From contig OX419338.1 in NCBI GenBank assembly GCA_948470475.1, positions 2,189,944-2,253,943 of the forward strand: 64,000 nt of DNA, given 5' to 3'. A model generated the notes under the pieces. The model saw only the letters and a program-made list of their open reading frames with translations. It had not been told where the DNA came from and ran no database searches. Of this stretch, positions 51,329 through 62,625 are shown one piece after another. The position numbers and the translations under genes are program-made. Source of the DNA: Galaxea fascicularis (lineage: Eukaryota; Cnidaria; Anthozoa; Scleractinia; Euphylliidae). Positions within the stretch are counted from its first letter, which is position 1. Each line of letters opens with the position of its first letter.

Positions 51329-54300
51329 ATGGCAGAAGACGCAATTAAAAGCGCAAAGCTGGACAGGAGGACCGCGAAGGCAACCCTCACAAGATGTAGG
51401 AAAGCGTTGTCCAAACGGATTGAAATTAAACGACCTGGTATAGAAATAAAGGACGCATTAAACAGCCTCCAAAATGCATTCCATGACCTCGTGGTGAAAC
51501 ACGAGAACTATTCAAAATTAATTGAAGACGATGAAGAGTTCGAAGTTCAGGAACGTTGGATGGAAGAATGTCAGGAACTCTTCATGGACACCGAAATTCA
51601 AGCAAAGATTTATCTGGATGACTTAGTTACTAAGGGAAAGGAACCACTGAAAACCGGCTTCGCAGGGAAAAACGTAAGTAGTGCCGAACCAGAAGCTAGT
51701 GTTAGCGGAATTTCAAGCATGCAATCATCAGAGAACAAAGGCACCCTTGATGACAGTTCCACTAATTCAGCTGAAATTATTGAAGTTGTTGACAATGCAA
51801 ACATTGAAAACACTGCAAATAACTCTGTTGAACAAACTGATCACCATAATAGTCAAAGCACAGGTCCTGTTGATATTTCGCAAGCGCCTCAAAGTCATCC
51901 TAACAATAGTAGTGTAACCGAGACCGGAAGCTCTGGCGACAACGATAACAGCGCTGCGTGTGGCTTTAAACTGGAAAAACCAAAGCTACCTGTTTTCGCT
52001 GGGAATGTCCGAGATTATGCTATCTTTCGCTCAGATTTTAAGCACGCAATAGAAGCGAAGTACTCAAAAAGAGATTCAATCACGCTCCTACGCACGTGCC
52101 TGCGAGACAAGCCACTCGAGCTCATTAAGGGAATCGGAAGCGACTACGACGCCGCCTGGGAATACCTTGACTCCATCTATGGCGACCCAAGATTTGTGTC
52201 AGACACTGTGACTCAGGACATTATTCAGTTCAAAGCCTTGCAGGATGGGGAGGACGCGCGATTTTGTGACCTCGTACATCTGGTGAAAAGATGTTACAAT
52301 ACCTTGAAAGAAGTTGGTCTCCCTAGTGACATGAACAATAGCCACATGCTTTCGATAATTGAACAGAAGATGTGCGCTGATGACAGGAAAGTTTGGGCGA
52401 GAGATCTGGAAAAAGAAAAAAAACCTGCTACCCTTGAAGCGTTGATGAATTGGATGAATGTTGAAATGAAATCGCGAATGCGTGCCACAGCGCCAATCAG
52501 AGTGGGCTCATCCGGTAAACGCCCTGTGTACCACTTCAAGTCTGATAGCGACAAACCCGTTTGGCACAAATGTTGGCTGTGCAAAACTTCATCACACTGG
52601 CCTGATCAATGCCCGAAATTCATATCCCTCAGTGTTGACGACCGGATCGCAACTGCAAAGGCAAATCACCTGTGTTTCAGCTGCTTGAAAAGGGCCGGCA
52701 GAGGACACAATATGGATAACTGCAAGCGCAAACAACAGTGCGCAAAGCTGGAGAATGGAACGCGGTGTCCACACCACCACCATCAACTCCTACACAAGAG
52801 CAATCCCGTGAGGGTTAGCGTCGCCACTACAGCCAGCCCCACTGAAGCAATTCTTCCCGTTTTATCTGCTAACATCGGCAACGCTAACGGTCTCTTTAAA
52901 TGCGGAAACGTGCTTCTTGACTCGGGGGCCCAAGTAAGTCTCATCCGACAGGAAACCGCTGAAACTCTCGGCTTAAAGGGAAAAGATGTGTCCATAACCA
53001 TTACTAAAGTTGGCGGCGAGGACGAAACAATGAAAACAAAGGAATACAATGTTCAGCTAACCTGTATTGACAACAACAGGCGTTTTACCGTTAAAGCAAT
53101 CGGCATTCGCAGCATCAGTGACGAGATTCCAGCAGTGAAAACCTCGCACTTACCGGAGGTTCTTGGCGTACCAAACACCAGATTTCGCCGTGGCAAAGGG
53201 CACGTTGACCTGTTAATCGGCATTGATCACGCACATATGCATGCTGGTGAGACAAGACAAGTGGACCACCTGCTAGCTCGCAAGTCTCCACTTGGATGGG
53301 TGGTTTTTGGAGGAAAACCAGAGCAGATCAGTGACGCAACCAGCATATTGCACGTCAAGTACGCCTCACCAATAGACTTAACAGACTTTTGGACAACCGA
53401 AACTATGGGCGTGACCGTGAAACCCTGCGTCTGCAATGCTGACAAACTGACTCAAGCAGAAAGAGAAGAAGCTAAGCTCATAGAGGAGTCGTGTTTCAAA
53501 GTCGAAAACCAATGGATGATCCCTTACCCTTGGAAGAAAGACCCTAACCTGCTGCCAGACAACAGAGGTTTGGCAATAAAACGCCTAGAGTCAACAGAAC
53601 GACGCCTGAAAAGAAATCCTGAACAAGCTGAAGCTTACTGCAGACAGATGGAGGAAATGGAAAGCATGAAATTTGCGCGAAAGCTGTCAAAGGAAGAACA
53701 AGACAAGTATAATGGTCCTGTTCATTACATTCCACATCATGCTGTACTGAGGCCAGACAAGAAGAGCACACCTGTTCGAATTGTTTTCAATTCATCCTCT
53801 ACATTCCAAGGACATGCTCTGAACGATTACTGGAAAAAGGGGCCTGACCTTTTAAACGGCATATTTGGAGTTGTCTTGAGATTTCGAGAGAAGGAAGTTG
53901 CAGTACTGGGAGACATCTCCAAGATGTATCATCGGATCCTTATTCCTGAAAGAGATCAGCACGTACACCGCTATCTCTGGAGAAATATGGAACCAGACAG
54001 AGAACCTGACACTTATGTCAAAACAGTTTTGACATTTGGGGATAGGCCCGCACCCGCCATGGCGCAAATAGCTCTAAGAAAAACAGCCCAAGAAAACAAG
54101 GCAAGCCACCCAGAAGCAGCCGAAGTGCTCACGAACAACACGTACATGGATGACATCTGCGAGTCTGTAGATACAGAAAAGGAAGCTCGGAAATTAACAA
54201 ATGACATAGACACTGTTTTGAAGACGGGAGGATTTAAAGTTAAAGATTGGATTTCTAACAAGATGCTCAAAGAGAAAGTGAAAGGTGATGCAGAGAAAGA

Positions 54301-56671
54301 AATTACCATGTTCAAAGGAGATGAGGAGAAGGTCCTGGGCACCCTGTGGAATTTTAAAACAGACAAGTTTCACTTCAGAGTGGCAGCAGACCTAGTGAAG
54401 CCAAATCATGTGCAAAAGATGACCAAAAGAATGATCCTGAGTCAAGTGGCTCGCATTTACGATCCGATTGGATTTGCAGCAGCGTTCATCGTCAGAACAA
54501 AGATAGGAATGCAAAGACTGTGGCAGCTGGGACTGGACTGGGATGACGAGGTACCACTAGCAGTTCAGGAAGCCTGGATTTCACTCTTCCAGGAAATTAA
54601 GGAACTAGACAGTGTGTCCTTCGAAAGATGTTTAACAGTAGTCAATGCCGTCGAACCGCCAATGTTATGCGTTTTCGCTGACGCATCACAAGACGCGCTC
54701 GGAGCATGTGCTTACGCACGCCAGAGAAAGGATGACAACACCTACGCAGTCAAGTTCATCGCAGCGAAGTCTCGAGTATCCCCGCTGAAGCAGCTGACAA
54801 TTCCGCGCTTGGAGCTACAAGCAGCCGTTCTCGCAAGTCGCCTAGCCAAATCCATTCAGGAGGAATCTAGGATACAGTTTAAAGATGTTAAGTTCTTTAC
54901 CGATAGTACGATCACCTTGGCCTGGATTCAAAGTCCATCACGCAGCTTTAAGCCGTTCGTCTCCTCGAGAGTGGGAGAAATTCAGAGTAACACAGATCCA
55001 CACCAGTGGAAGCATATCCCCAGTGAAGATAATGTAGCTGACGACCTGTCGCGAGGGATCCGCGTTAATGAGTTACAAGGCAGATGGAAGCACGGCCCAG
55101 AGTTCCTGTACCAACCAGAAAGCCACTGGCCGATTACGACAGCCTCGCCAGCTCCGAATGTAGACATGGAACGCCGTCAGATGCAGATACTGACCGCAGT
55201 CACAGCACCTAAAGCTAGCAATGGTATTGATCCAAGCAAGTTCTCAAGCTGGAGAAAACTGATCCGTGTAACGGCACGAATACGCAGGCTAGCAGAAAAG
55301 ATACGACTGAGAAAATACAACCAGCAAGGAAGGGAAGGACCGCTGACCCCTGAGGAGCTTCAGCAGGCAGAAATTTACTGGACAAAGCAAGCACAGACAA
55401 CCCTTCACAGCAGACTGGATAGGGGCGAATTCAAATCGCTCAGCCCGTTCAGAGACCAAAACGGAATCATCAGAGTTGGAGGAAGAGTGGATGAAGCTGT
55501 CGTGTCCTTTGAAACGAGGCACCCCGCCCTTCTTCCAAGTGACCACTGGATTTCCTTACTGGTAACAAGACACGCTCATCAGTACGGACACCCTGGCGTA
55601 GCAGCCACCACAGGCAAGACAAGAAGGAAGTTTTGGATCTTAAAAGCTAACAAGCTAAGCAAGTCCGTGAAATTTAAGTGTGGATTCTGCCGTAAAATGG
55701 CTCACAAGGCTGAGACGCAGCTAATGGCAGACCTTCCTGTTCTCCGTTTAGCACCGCACACACCGGCATTTTACTACACCGCATGTGATTACTTTGGTCC
55801 CTATAACGTTAAAATAGGGAGAAGCAAGACGGCCAAGCACTATGGCGTCATATTCACGTGTTTAAACACCAGAGCTGTCCATCTAGAGTTAGCCGTTGAC
55901 CTTACTACAATGGAGTTCATGCAAGTGCTTCGCAGGTTCTTTTCAATCCGAGGATACCCAGCAGTGATATTGAGTGATAACGGAACGCAGATGGTTGGGG
56001 CCGCTAACGAACTGAGAGAAATGGTGAAAGACCTAGGTGGCAATCAGTTAAGTGAGTTCTGTGGAGAAAAGGGCATTAAGTGGATCTTCACAACGCCAGC
56101 TGCACCACACCAAAACGGATGTGCAGAAGCCCTTGTAAAGAGCTGTAAGAGATCACTGAAGATTGCAATCGGCGAACAACTTCTGACGCCATTCGAGTTG
56201 TACACCTGCCTTCTAGAGATCGCGAACCTGTTGAATCAACGTCCCATCGGGCGCATCCCTAATGATCCAGACGACGGAGCTTACCTGTGTCCGAACGACA
56301 TGCTCCTTGGAAGAGCAACTCCGGAGGTACCACAAGGTCCGTTTAAGGACACCAGAAATCCCCGCAAGCGAGTGGAGTTTGTGCAAAGAATAGTTGATTC
56401 ATTCTGGAAACGCTGGACCAGAGATGTCTTCCCTGCCTTAGTACCAAGAAAGAAGTGGCGCGTTGAGAACCGCAATGTCAAAGTTGATGACATAGTTACG
56501 GTGGCCGATATGAACGCTGTGAGAGGCAAGTGGGCTGTAGGCAGAGTAACCAAAGTATACCCTGGAGCTGATGGACGCGTTCGAAATGTTACAGTTAAGA
56601 CAGCCACCGGAGAGTACAGCCGTCCAGTGACAAAAATTGCTGTCATTCACCCTGCTGAAGGCGACGATTAA
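51329..56671 (+). CDS. BEL/Pao Gag-Pol polyprotein, copy 2
   Basis: This is a second 1,780-residue frame, shifted 5,894 bp from copy 1, with the same translation throughout as far as I can compare, including the protease DSGAQ, the reverse transcriptase YMDD and the integrase DDE residues. Even the minor open frames on both strands have the same lengths as in copy 1. It is driven by the shared middle LTR and ends in LTR 3. The lack of differences means very recent duplication, continuing conversion, or duplication in the assembly. Confidence 0.95.
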   Translation: MAEDAIKSAKLDRRTAKATLTRCRKALSKRIEIKRPGIEIKDALNSLQNAFHDLVVKHENYSKLIEDDEEFEVQERWMEECQELFMDTEIQAKIYLDDLVTKGKEPLKTGFAGKNVSSAEPEASVSGISSMQSSENKGTLDDSSTNSAEIIEVVDNANIENTANNSVEQTDHHNSQSTGPVDISQAPQSHPNNSSVTETGSSGDNDNSAACGFKLEKPKLPVFAGNVRDYAIFRSDFKHAIEAKYSKRDSITLLRTCLRDKPLELIKGIGSDYDAAWEYLDSIYGDPRFVSDTVTQDIIQFKALQDGEDARFCDLVHLVKRCYNTLKEVGLPSDMNNSHMLSIIEQKMCADDRKVWARDLEKEKKPATLEALMNWMNVEMKSRMRATAPIRVGSSGKRPVYHFKSDSDKPVWHKCWLCKTSSHWPDQCPKFISLSVDDRIATAKANHLCFSCLKRAGRGHNMDNCKRKQQCAKLENGTRCPHHHHQLLHKSNPVRVSVATTASPTEAILPVLSANIGNANGLFKCGNVLLDSGAQVSLIRQETAETLGLKGKDVSITITKVGGEDETMKTKEYNVQLTCIDNNRRFTVKAIGIRSISDEIPAVKTSHLPEVLGVPNTRFRRGKGHVDLLIGIDHAHMHAGETRQVDHLLARKSPLGWVVFGGKPEQISDATSILHVKYASPIDLTDFWTTETMGVTVKPCVCNADKLTQAEREEAKLIEESCFKVENQWMIPYPWKKDPNLLPDNRGLAIKRLESTERRLKRNPEQAEAYCRQMEEMESMKFARKLSKEEQDKYNGPVHYIPHHAVLRPDKKSTPVRIVFNSSSTFQGHALNDYWKKGPDLLNGIFGVVLRFREKEVAVLGDISKMYHRILIPERDQHVHRYLWRNMEPDREPDTYVKTVLTFGDRPAPAMAQIALRKTAQENKASHPEAAEVLTNNTYMDDICESVDTEKEARKLTNDIDTVLKTGGFKVKDWISNKMLKEKVKGDAEKEITMFKGDEEKVLGTLWNFKTDKFHFRVAADLVKPNHVQKMTKRMILSQVARIYDPIGFAAAFIVRTKIGMQRLWQLGLDWDDEVPLAVQEAWISLFQEIKELDSVSFERCLTVVNAVEPPMLCVFADASQDALGACAYARQRKDDNTYAVKFIAAKSRVSPLKQLTIPRLELQAAVLASRLAKSIQEESRIQFKDVKFFTDSTITLAWIQSPSRSFKPFVSSRVGEIQSNTDPHQWKHIPSEDNVADDLSRGIRVNELQGRWKHGPEFLYQPESHWPITTASPAPNVDMERRQMQILTAVTAPKASNGIDPSKFSSWRKLIRVTARIRRLAEKIRLRKYNQQGREGPLTPEELQQAEIYWTKQAQTTLHSRLDRGEFKSLSPFRDQNGIIRVGGRVDEAVVSFETRHPALLPSDHWISLLVTRHAHQYGHPGVAATTGKTRRKFWILKANKLSKSVKFKCGFCRKMAHKAETQLMADLPVLRLAPHTPAFYYTACDYFGPYNVKIGRSKTAKHYGVIFTCLNTRAVHLELAVDLTTMEFMQVLRRFFSIRGYPAVILSDNGTQMVGAANELREMVKDLGGNQLSEFCGEKGIKWIFTTPAAPHQNGCAEALVKSCKRSLKIAIGEQLLTPFELYTCLLEIANLLNQRPIGRIPNDPDDGAYLCPNDMLLGRATPEVPQGPFKDTRNPRKRVEFVQRIVDSFWKRWTRDVFPALVPRKKWRVENRNVKVDDIVTVADMNAVRGKWAVGRVTKVYPGADGRVRNVTVKTATGEYSRPVTKIAVIHPAEGDD

Positions 56672-56718
56672 ACGAACGTTTGCTATGATAAGGACTATGC
56701 CCTTATCGGGGCGGAGAG

Positions 56719-57136
56719 TGTTTCGTCAATACAATGAATTATTAACTTGATTTCCTAATTGATTTTGATTGACACTAACTTATGTAATTAAGCCACGTGA
56801 ATAAGTCAGTTTTCAGTTCAGACATTTCAGATTAAAAGATATGTGCATGTTTTGCTAACCTGTCTCGCTGACCCGATTTCTGTTATACTCTGACCTGATT
56901 TATCTGCTGCTGATCTGTACACCGTGAAACAATCCTTCTAGACATCGTCAAAGAAGTAAGTGTTCAGTGCTGTAATTCTAGTTAATAGTTTTACTCGCGT
57001 GTTTATGTACGGATGAATCCTGTTCAGTTTCTCAAATGTATTTCGTTCTTTTCTTTAGATCGAATAATAATCTTATCGGAATAAATTATACGATTTGCGG
57101 AATCTAGTTGGATTGCCTGTTTGGTTTATTGGACCA
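56719..57136 (+). repeat. LTR 3 (3' LTR), 418 bp
   Basis: It starts TGTTTCGTC and ends TTGGACCA at 57136. The next five bases, CTGAC, match the bases before LTR 1 and complete the target duplication. Confidence 0.93.
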
Positions 57137-57141
57137 CTGAC

Positions 57142-58096
57142 CATTGCTTAATTTCTCCTTTTTGCAACACTGCTTAATCAAACAAAGGTTGTGAGAAAAA
57201 AGGAAATGATCAATAGGTAACAAATTCTTGTCATTATCACAATGAAAAATGCATGGAGAACAGTGGGGAGACTATGCCTGGTCTTGAACAAATGAAGATT
57301 GTCTGTAAATTTCTCCCAACTGGATAGTTATATACTGGGCACTTGCAGTTGATAAACTTAAATCTTCTACAAGTAGTGCGACAAATACATGGGGGGAACC
57401 CGGCTGAAGCTTACGAACTAGAACACAAGCCTCTATAAGCAGGCTTTTCTAGCAATCTGGTTCCCAGTTGTATTAACTTGGCAATTAAACCACATAAATT
57501 GTTGTAAGCTGAATAGTTAAGCTTAAGTGATATGTGCGGTTACATGACCCTTTCACTGCGGGAAAGGACATTTAGTGAGTGTCACTGACATTCCTGAGGT
57601 AAATTTCCCATGGTAAATATCCATGGATGCGTCAGAAAGATCACACAAAGATCCATGACATTTGACGTGGTAAGTTGCAACGGTGCTTTGATGCCCAAGA
57701 GTGAATCATGGTGCTCCATTTGACAACTCAAACTGCAGAGGAAAAGTGGTTTTTCTCTGCAGGTTTAATTTGCAAGACTTTATTTTACCTTGGCAAATCA
57801 CAAACCACATGTAACCAAAGGTTAACACAGTATACGTAAACCTGAGTGTGATGCACCATGGGATGATCTACCATGGGAAATGCCATTTACCATGGTAAGT
57901 GTAACCCCACCTAATATCACAAAAGTAACATCACAAAATCTTTATCCTCATACTGTACGTAATGGTTTTGGGCCTCAACTTTTCATACATGGACATACAT
58001 AGACCATGCACTGAACAGATGTGTTCTGTATCAAAATGATAAATAAGAAACACGGATTTCAATGTTTCCACCACATTACGATCTATTAAAAGTAAA
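57142..58096. other. Intergenic and CTPS 3' side, possible MITE
   Basis: No gene is seen. GCGGTTACATGACC near 57537 and GTGTAACCCC near 57906 are inverted matches, and CCATGGTAAAT/CCCATGG blocks recur near both sides, so a decayed inverted-repeat element of about 370 bp may lie at 57537-57907. The part from about 57910 is probably the 3' untranslated region of CTP synthase. Confidence 0.45.
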
Positions 58097-61000
58097 CTAT
58101 GTGAATTTTGCCAACTCTTCATCATACTCATCGTCGTCATCGTCACTAATGCTACACCTTGGTGACAGTCGGCATCCTCTGGCAATGTACTGAGGTAACT
58201 TGTTAATAGAGGCTAAAATCAATCCCAGGTAAGGTGGTGAGGGTCTGACAGGTCGACTGATATACTCTGGGTGGTACTGGACGCCAACAAAATATGGATG
58301 ATCTGAGAGAAACAGTTAGTTAATGACTGCAGACTGCTGACCTTCCATAACGTTGACAAGAACTTTTACATTTTGACTCAAGCTTAGTGACATAACATGA
58401 CTATGTCTGAGTTACTGACCTCAGTTTTTCGGCAAGTTTAAGCAAGTTGTGAAAATGTTTACAGCAACTTTTGATTATGAAACAAAACTGCTCTTAAAAT
58501 GCTAATTATGTTTGAGTAGCTTTGGTTATCTGGAACACTAACATGTTTCTAATTCAACCTGGAACACCTCCAAAATAAAGCCAAGTCATCCAATGAGTGA
58601 TTAAGGCCATGACGACTTGAGATTATAACCAAACCCAGTGACAGTTCTGGTTAACTTTTGGAGTCCTGGGGCAATGAAAGATTTTTAAGGGGTCAGTAGA
58701 GATGGATCTTCCCAAACTTTCTTACTCAACAACTCAGTGTGTCGGATCAGGGAGCCAGCTTTCCCAGTGTTTTGACACAAGACCTGTTGTTTATCTGGAA
58801 CACTACAAACCATTCTTACAGCAAGTATACCTTTGATTTCCATGATTTCCATTCGCTCGCCCTCAACATCTCGCCCAACAAACTGCATCCCATTCTCTTC
58901 AAATTGTTTGACATATGCTGGATTAACCTTCGAGGGAAAATGACGAGACCTCATGAAATGTATATTCCCTGTATGTGGCTTAATTTAAACTAAGAATCCA
59001 ACTTCTCCATACAACTGTCACTTTTTAAAAAACTGCTATATTTCAGGTCATATTTTTGATGACAACTTAAGGCACGCTACAAAGAAAATCTGAGTCAAGG
59101 TCATGAGCGTTGAATCCTTGTGATGATTAGATTTGGATAGTATTATCAGGAATTACCACAAAACCTTGTTACTATAAAATTTGCTACCTCATATCTATGC
59201 CTGTGCCTCTCCTCAACATACGCCACGTTCTTGTACAGCTTTCCTGCAACAGGCAAAATTTATGGGATGCTTTTTTATTAAAATTGGTTTTGCCATGACA
59301 GGGATGTAAATAAAATTTTTAACAACCCAGAAGTATCAGTATACAGGGGGTTTAGAAGAATCCATTACTACAAATTTTGAAGACCATAGAAGGTTTTTGA
59401 GCTGGGAAAATCAAGTTGACAGCAGGTATTTCCCCGGCTCCTACCTAATGGACTGGTAATTATACACCACATTTTCTATGTTATATATATTCAAATGCGG
59501 TTTACATCATCCAACCCACCCAACCCATGAAATAGCACAAATATCAGACCAGCACATTGGGAACTCAATGCCCTACTCTTTCCGATTAGTGTGTGGGTTC
59601 TTTAACATCCCACAAGGTTATGAACATTGAAGTGTTGTGAGACAGGGCCTACGGTTTATCGTCCTTATCCGAGAAGACTAGAAACAATTTGCAGATGTCA
59701 TCACAAAGGCAGCACTTTCTCCTCAGTTATTTAAAGACCCCGAGTGTTAGTCCAGCCGGGGTTACAACCCACGACCTCCCGCACAGTAGTCTGATGCTAT
59801 ACCACTGAGCCAACTGGTCGGCGTTCTACATCCTTGCATAACCCCTTTAAAGAATATAAAATAATCTTGTACAATGTAATATAATAAATTAAGTGATATA
59901 TTACTACAGCTGCCATAATGGCAATAACCCAAAAATTCTTCTAGATCCAAATACCCCTGGTGAACATTGATGCCACAGGTGATCTTTCCTTTTTAGGTTG
60001 TTTACTCAAAGTAAAATGTTTGTTGAAAGAGTGACACTAAATGCAACATATGGCTTACAATGTACAATCTAATGATACCACTTACAACAGTTGAAAATAG
60101 TTTTAATATTAGTACAACCACAAGATGATCTGGGAACACAAACTATACCACAGGGACCACACAAAAGCAGCTCTCAACACAGGGCAGTATGGCGAAGCTT
60201 GGGGTGTCATGTGGGAGGAGGCACAGCGACAAACAAATTAAGTGGCTTGAAAAGTTTAGCCGCTAAAATGTTTTTCCATCTTTCAGAGAAAAATACACTT
60301 CTCATCCAAATGAGATTTTAACTTACTTGTTATACTATCACAATCTTCGACAAACACTGTGCGCCGTCTTCCTAACCTCATTGTCCCTCCAAGCTGACCA
60401 GGGTTATGCTCCGGCATTTCAATAACCTATTATCACAGTAAAGATGGGTAATCAGATAAATGACAGCAAACCAAGAAATTTAACAAGAAATATACTAGAG
60501 TGCTGGAAACAACAATTGGTCATCAGACATTGTCCAACCAAATTTGAAACTGTCCAGCCAATTTCACATCATGATTGCAATTTCGAGCCCCGCAGATGTT
60601 CCTGTCAAGCAACAAAGATTATAGAAAATAAACTTAGGTGTACTTAACAAGAGTTTGATGATGGAACAGTGACGACGATGACAAGAATACAGAAACATCA
60701 CACAAGTTTACCATAATTAGAGATAGTTTCAACACATAAACCTACCACAGGGTGTGAAGTATCAGGCTCATTTTCTGTAGAGTTTGCATCTGTAACCCAA
60801 AAAACAAATACATACAAATTAGATAATCTTATTGAGAGGAAGAAATACTCTCAAAGATCCTGATGAATGCAGGTGATGGCATTTAGCAAGAGGTATCAGG
60901 TTCAAGTCCTCATGGCTACCGACTGCCCCACAAGCTGCTCATCCTTGTCAATCCCTTTTCTGCACCTGCTGGCGCACTGAGGCCTCCTAAAAGGTTTCCA

Positions 61001-62582
61001 TGACTGATAGAGGCTCTAGGGAGCAGGTTAGGACAGACCACAACATTGGGAAATATGTTCCCTACTCTTTTCGATCAGTATGTGGGTTCTAAATGTCCCC
61101 TTCCAGTTGGAGAAGAAAACAAGGCCAACAGTTTAAAGCCACTGGCCAATGACACTACGATCTGAATTGCAGCACATGTTGAGTACACAGCCAACATGAT
61201 CTTACATGATCTTTTTAAGACCTTGGTTTTTGGTGCAGTGGAGGACTTGAACCAACAACCTTCAACCCAGCAGTCCAGTGCTCTACTGACTGAACCAACC
61301 ATGCAGCGTTTCCATAAGCTGCTAGTAATTGTACATACATTTGAATTAAATAGTTCTTTAAATAATGGCTGTCATTAAGGACCGGGGGCCAGAGATTCTA
61401 CCCTGCTTTTATGAGGAGCCTGGCTACCCTGACAGAAAAACAAAGCCCCAACACTAGTAAGGAAGAGAAATCTCCAGCTACTTGTTCTGCTTCCCTGCCT
61501 CCTACAAAAATTATAGTGACAACCATGTTAAAAATAGGTGGTCAAGGACAACATGAGGCTACTGCTTTAGCAGTGTGTAAATGCTCAATAACCAGCCTTT
61601 ATTTGATGTACTGTGAGTTACGCAAGTCATACAAGCGTTTTGTAACCCAGTGTTTTCACTCAGTATAACATATCTGATCTCACCAACAATTTATATCTTC
61701 AAGGGCCAGAGAAGCCGAACGTAACGCCAAACGATGACATTTTGGATCGAAAAATGTTTCAGAAAAGCAAAGGAAGGGCACACTGCAATCTTTCTCAACT
61801 GCAATCGTTGGGGAGCAGCCTCTTCAGGCATTTGAAACTCGTTCCTTGGAAACATTTTCAGCGTAAGATCAAAATAATTCTGACAATTGAATAATAAAAA
61901 ACAATGGTCAAGGATAATGTTGCAAGAATTTGTCACAAAGATGAAAGTTTAGGTTCAAGAATTTTCAAGGGTAAATCACCTTGAAATATGACGTGTAGAT
62001 GTGTGGTGTGTTTTGCTAATATAAACGATAATTATTGATGGTTTACTTGGTGAAGACTGTGTATACCTTTGAAGAATTATGCCACTTTTATGAGGCGTGC
62101 AATCGGATGTGATTTGAATGTACGAGATAACATTGTTTACGCTCATTTCAAGCTCTGGCCCAGGAAAAACATTGGCTTTTCAGGCCCTTGAATTTAATAA
62201 ATCCGATATCAATCTCCTATGAGCCTTTCTGCAACCAAGCTGTGAAGTGGAAACATCGCCTTCCTTGGCCATTAAAAAGAAATCATTAGGGAGTTTAAGA
62301 AATGAGGACGGCGACGGCGACGGCAACAAGAACGTCATTTGAAATAACAACAAGCATCGGTGTTGGGTGTGTCCCTCAAATCCTTTCCGAAGGTTAGGAC
62401 TACTTACAACTACTCTTGAGTAGTGGCCACAAAAACAGGTCAAAAAGGGTACTAAAATCCAAGTTTAGAATGCAATAAAACGTTATCATTGAGGGGCTCC
62501 AGGGTTCTTGCTTGGATTTTAATGGGGACATAGTTTTTGGGTGAAGATGTTGTTAACCCTTTAAGCCCTAAGGGGACTCCCT

Positions 62583-62625
<43 letters not shown>

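Larger units (their letters stand above)
44931..57136 (+). mobile_element. Tandem BEL/Pao retrotransposon, three LTRs and two internals
   Basis: The LTR occurs three times (44931-45348, 50825-51242, 56719-57136) at intervals of exactly 5,894 bp, with a full internal region in each gap. The middle LTR is shared. CTGAC precedes the first LTR (44926-44930) and follows the last (57137-57141), while no such repeat borders the middle LTR, so the whole 12.2-kb array behaves as one insertion. The two internal regions appear identical, with the same 1,780-residue polyprotein. Causes include recombination between LTRs of sister copies, integration of a tandem circle, or an assembly duplication. Confidence 0.92.
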
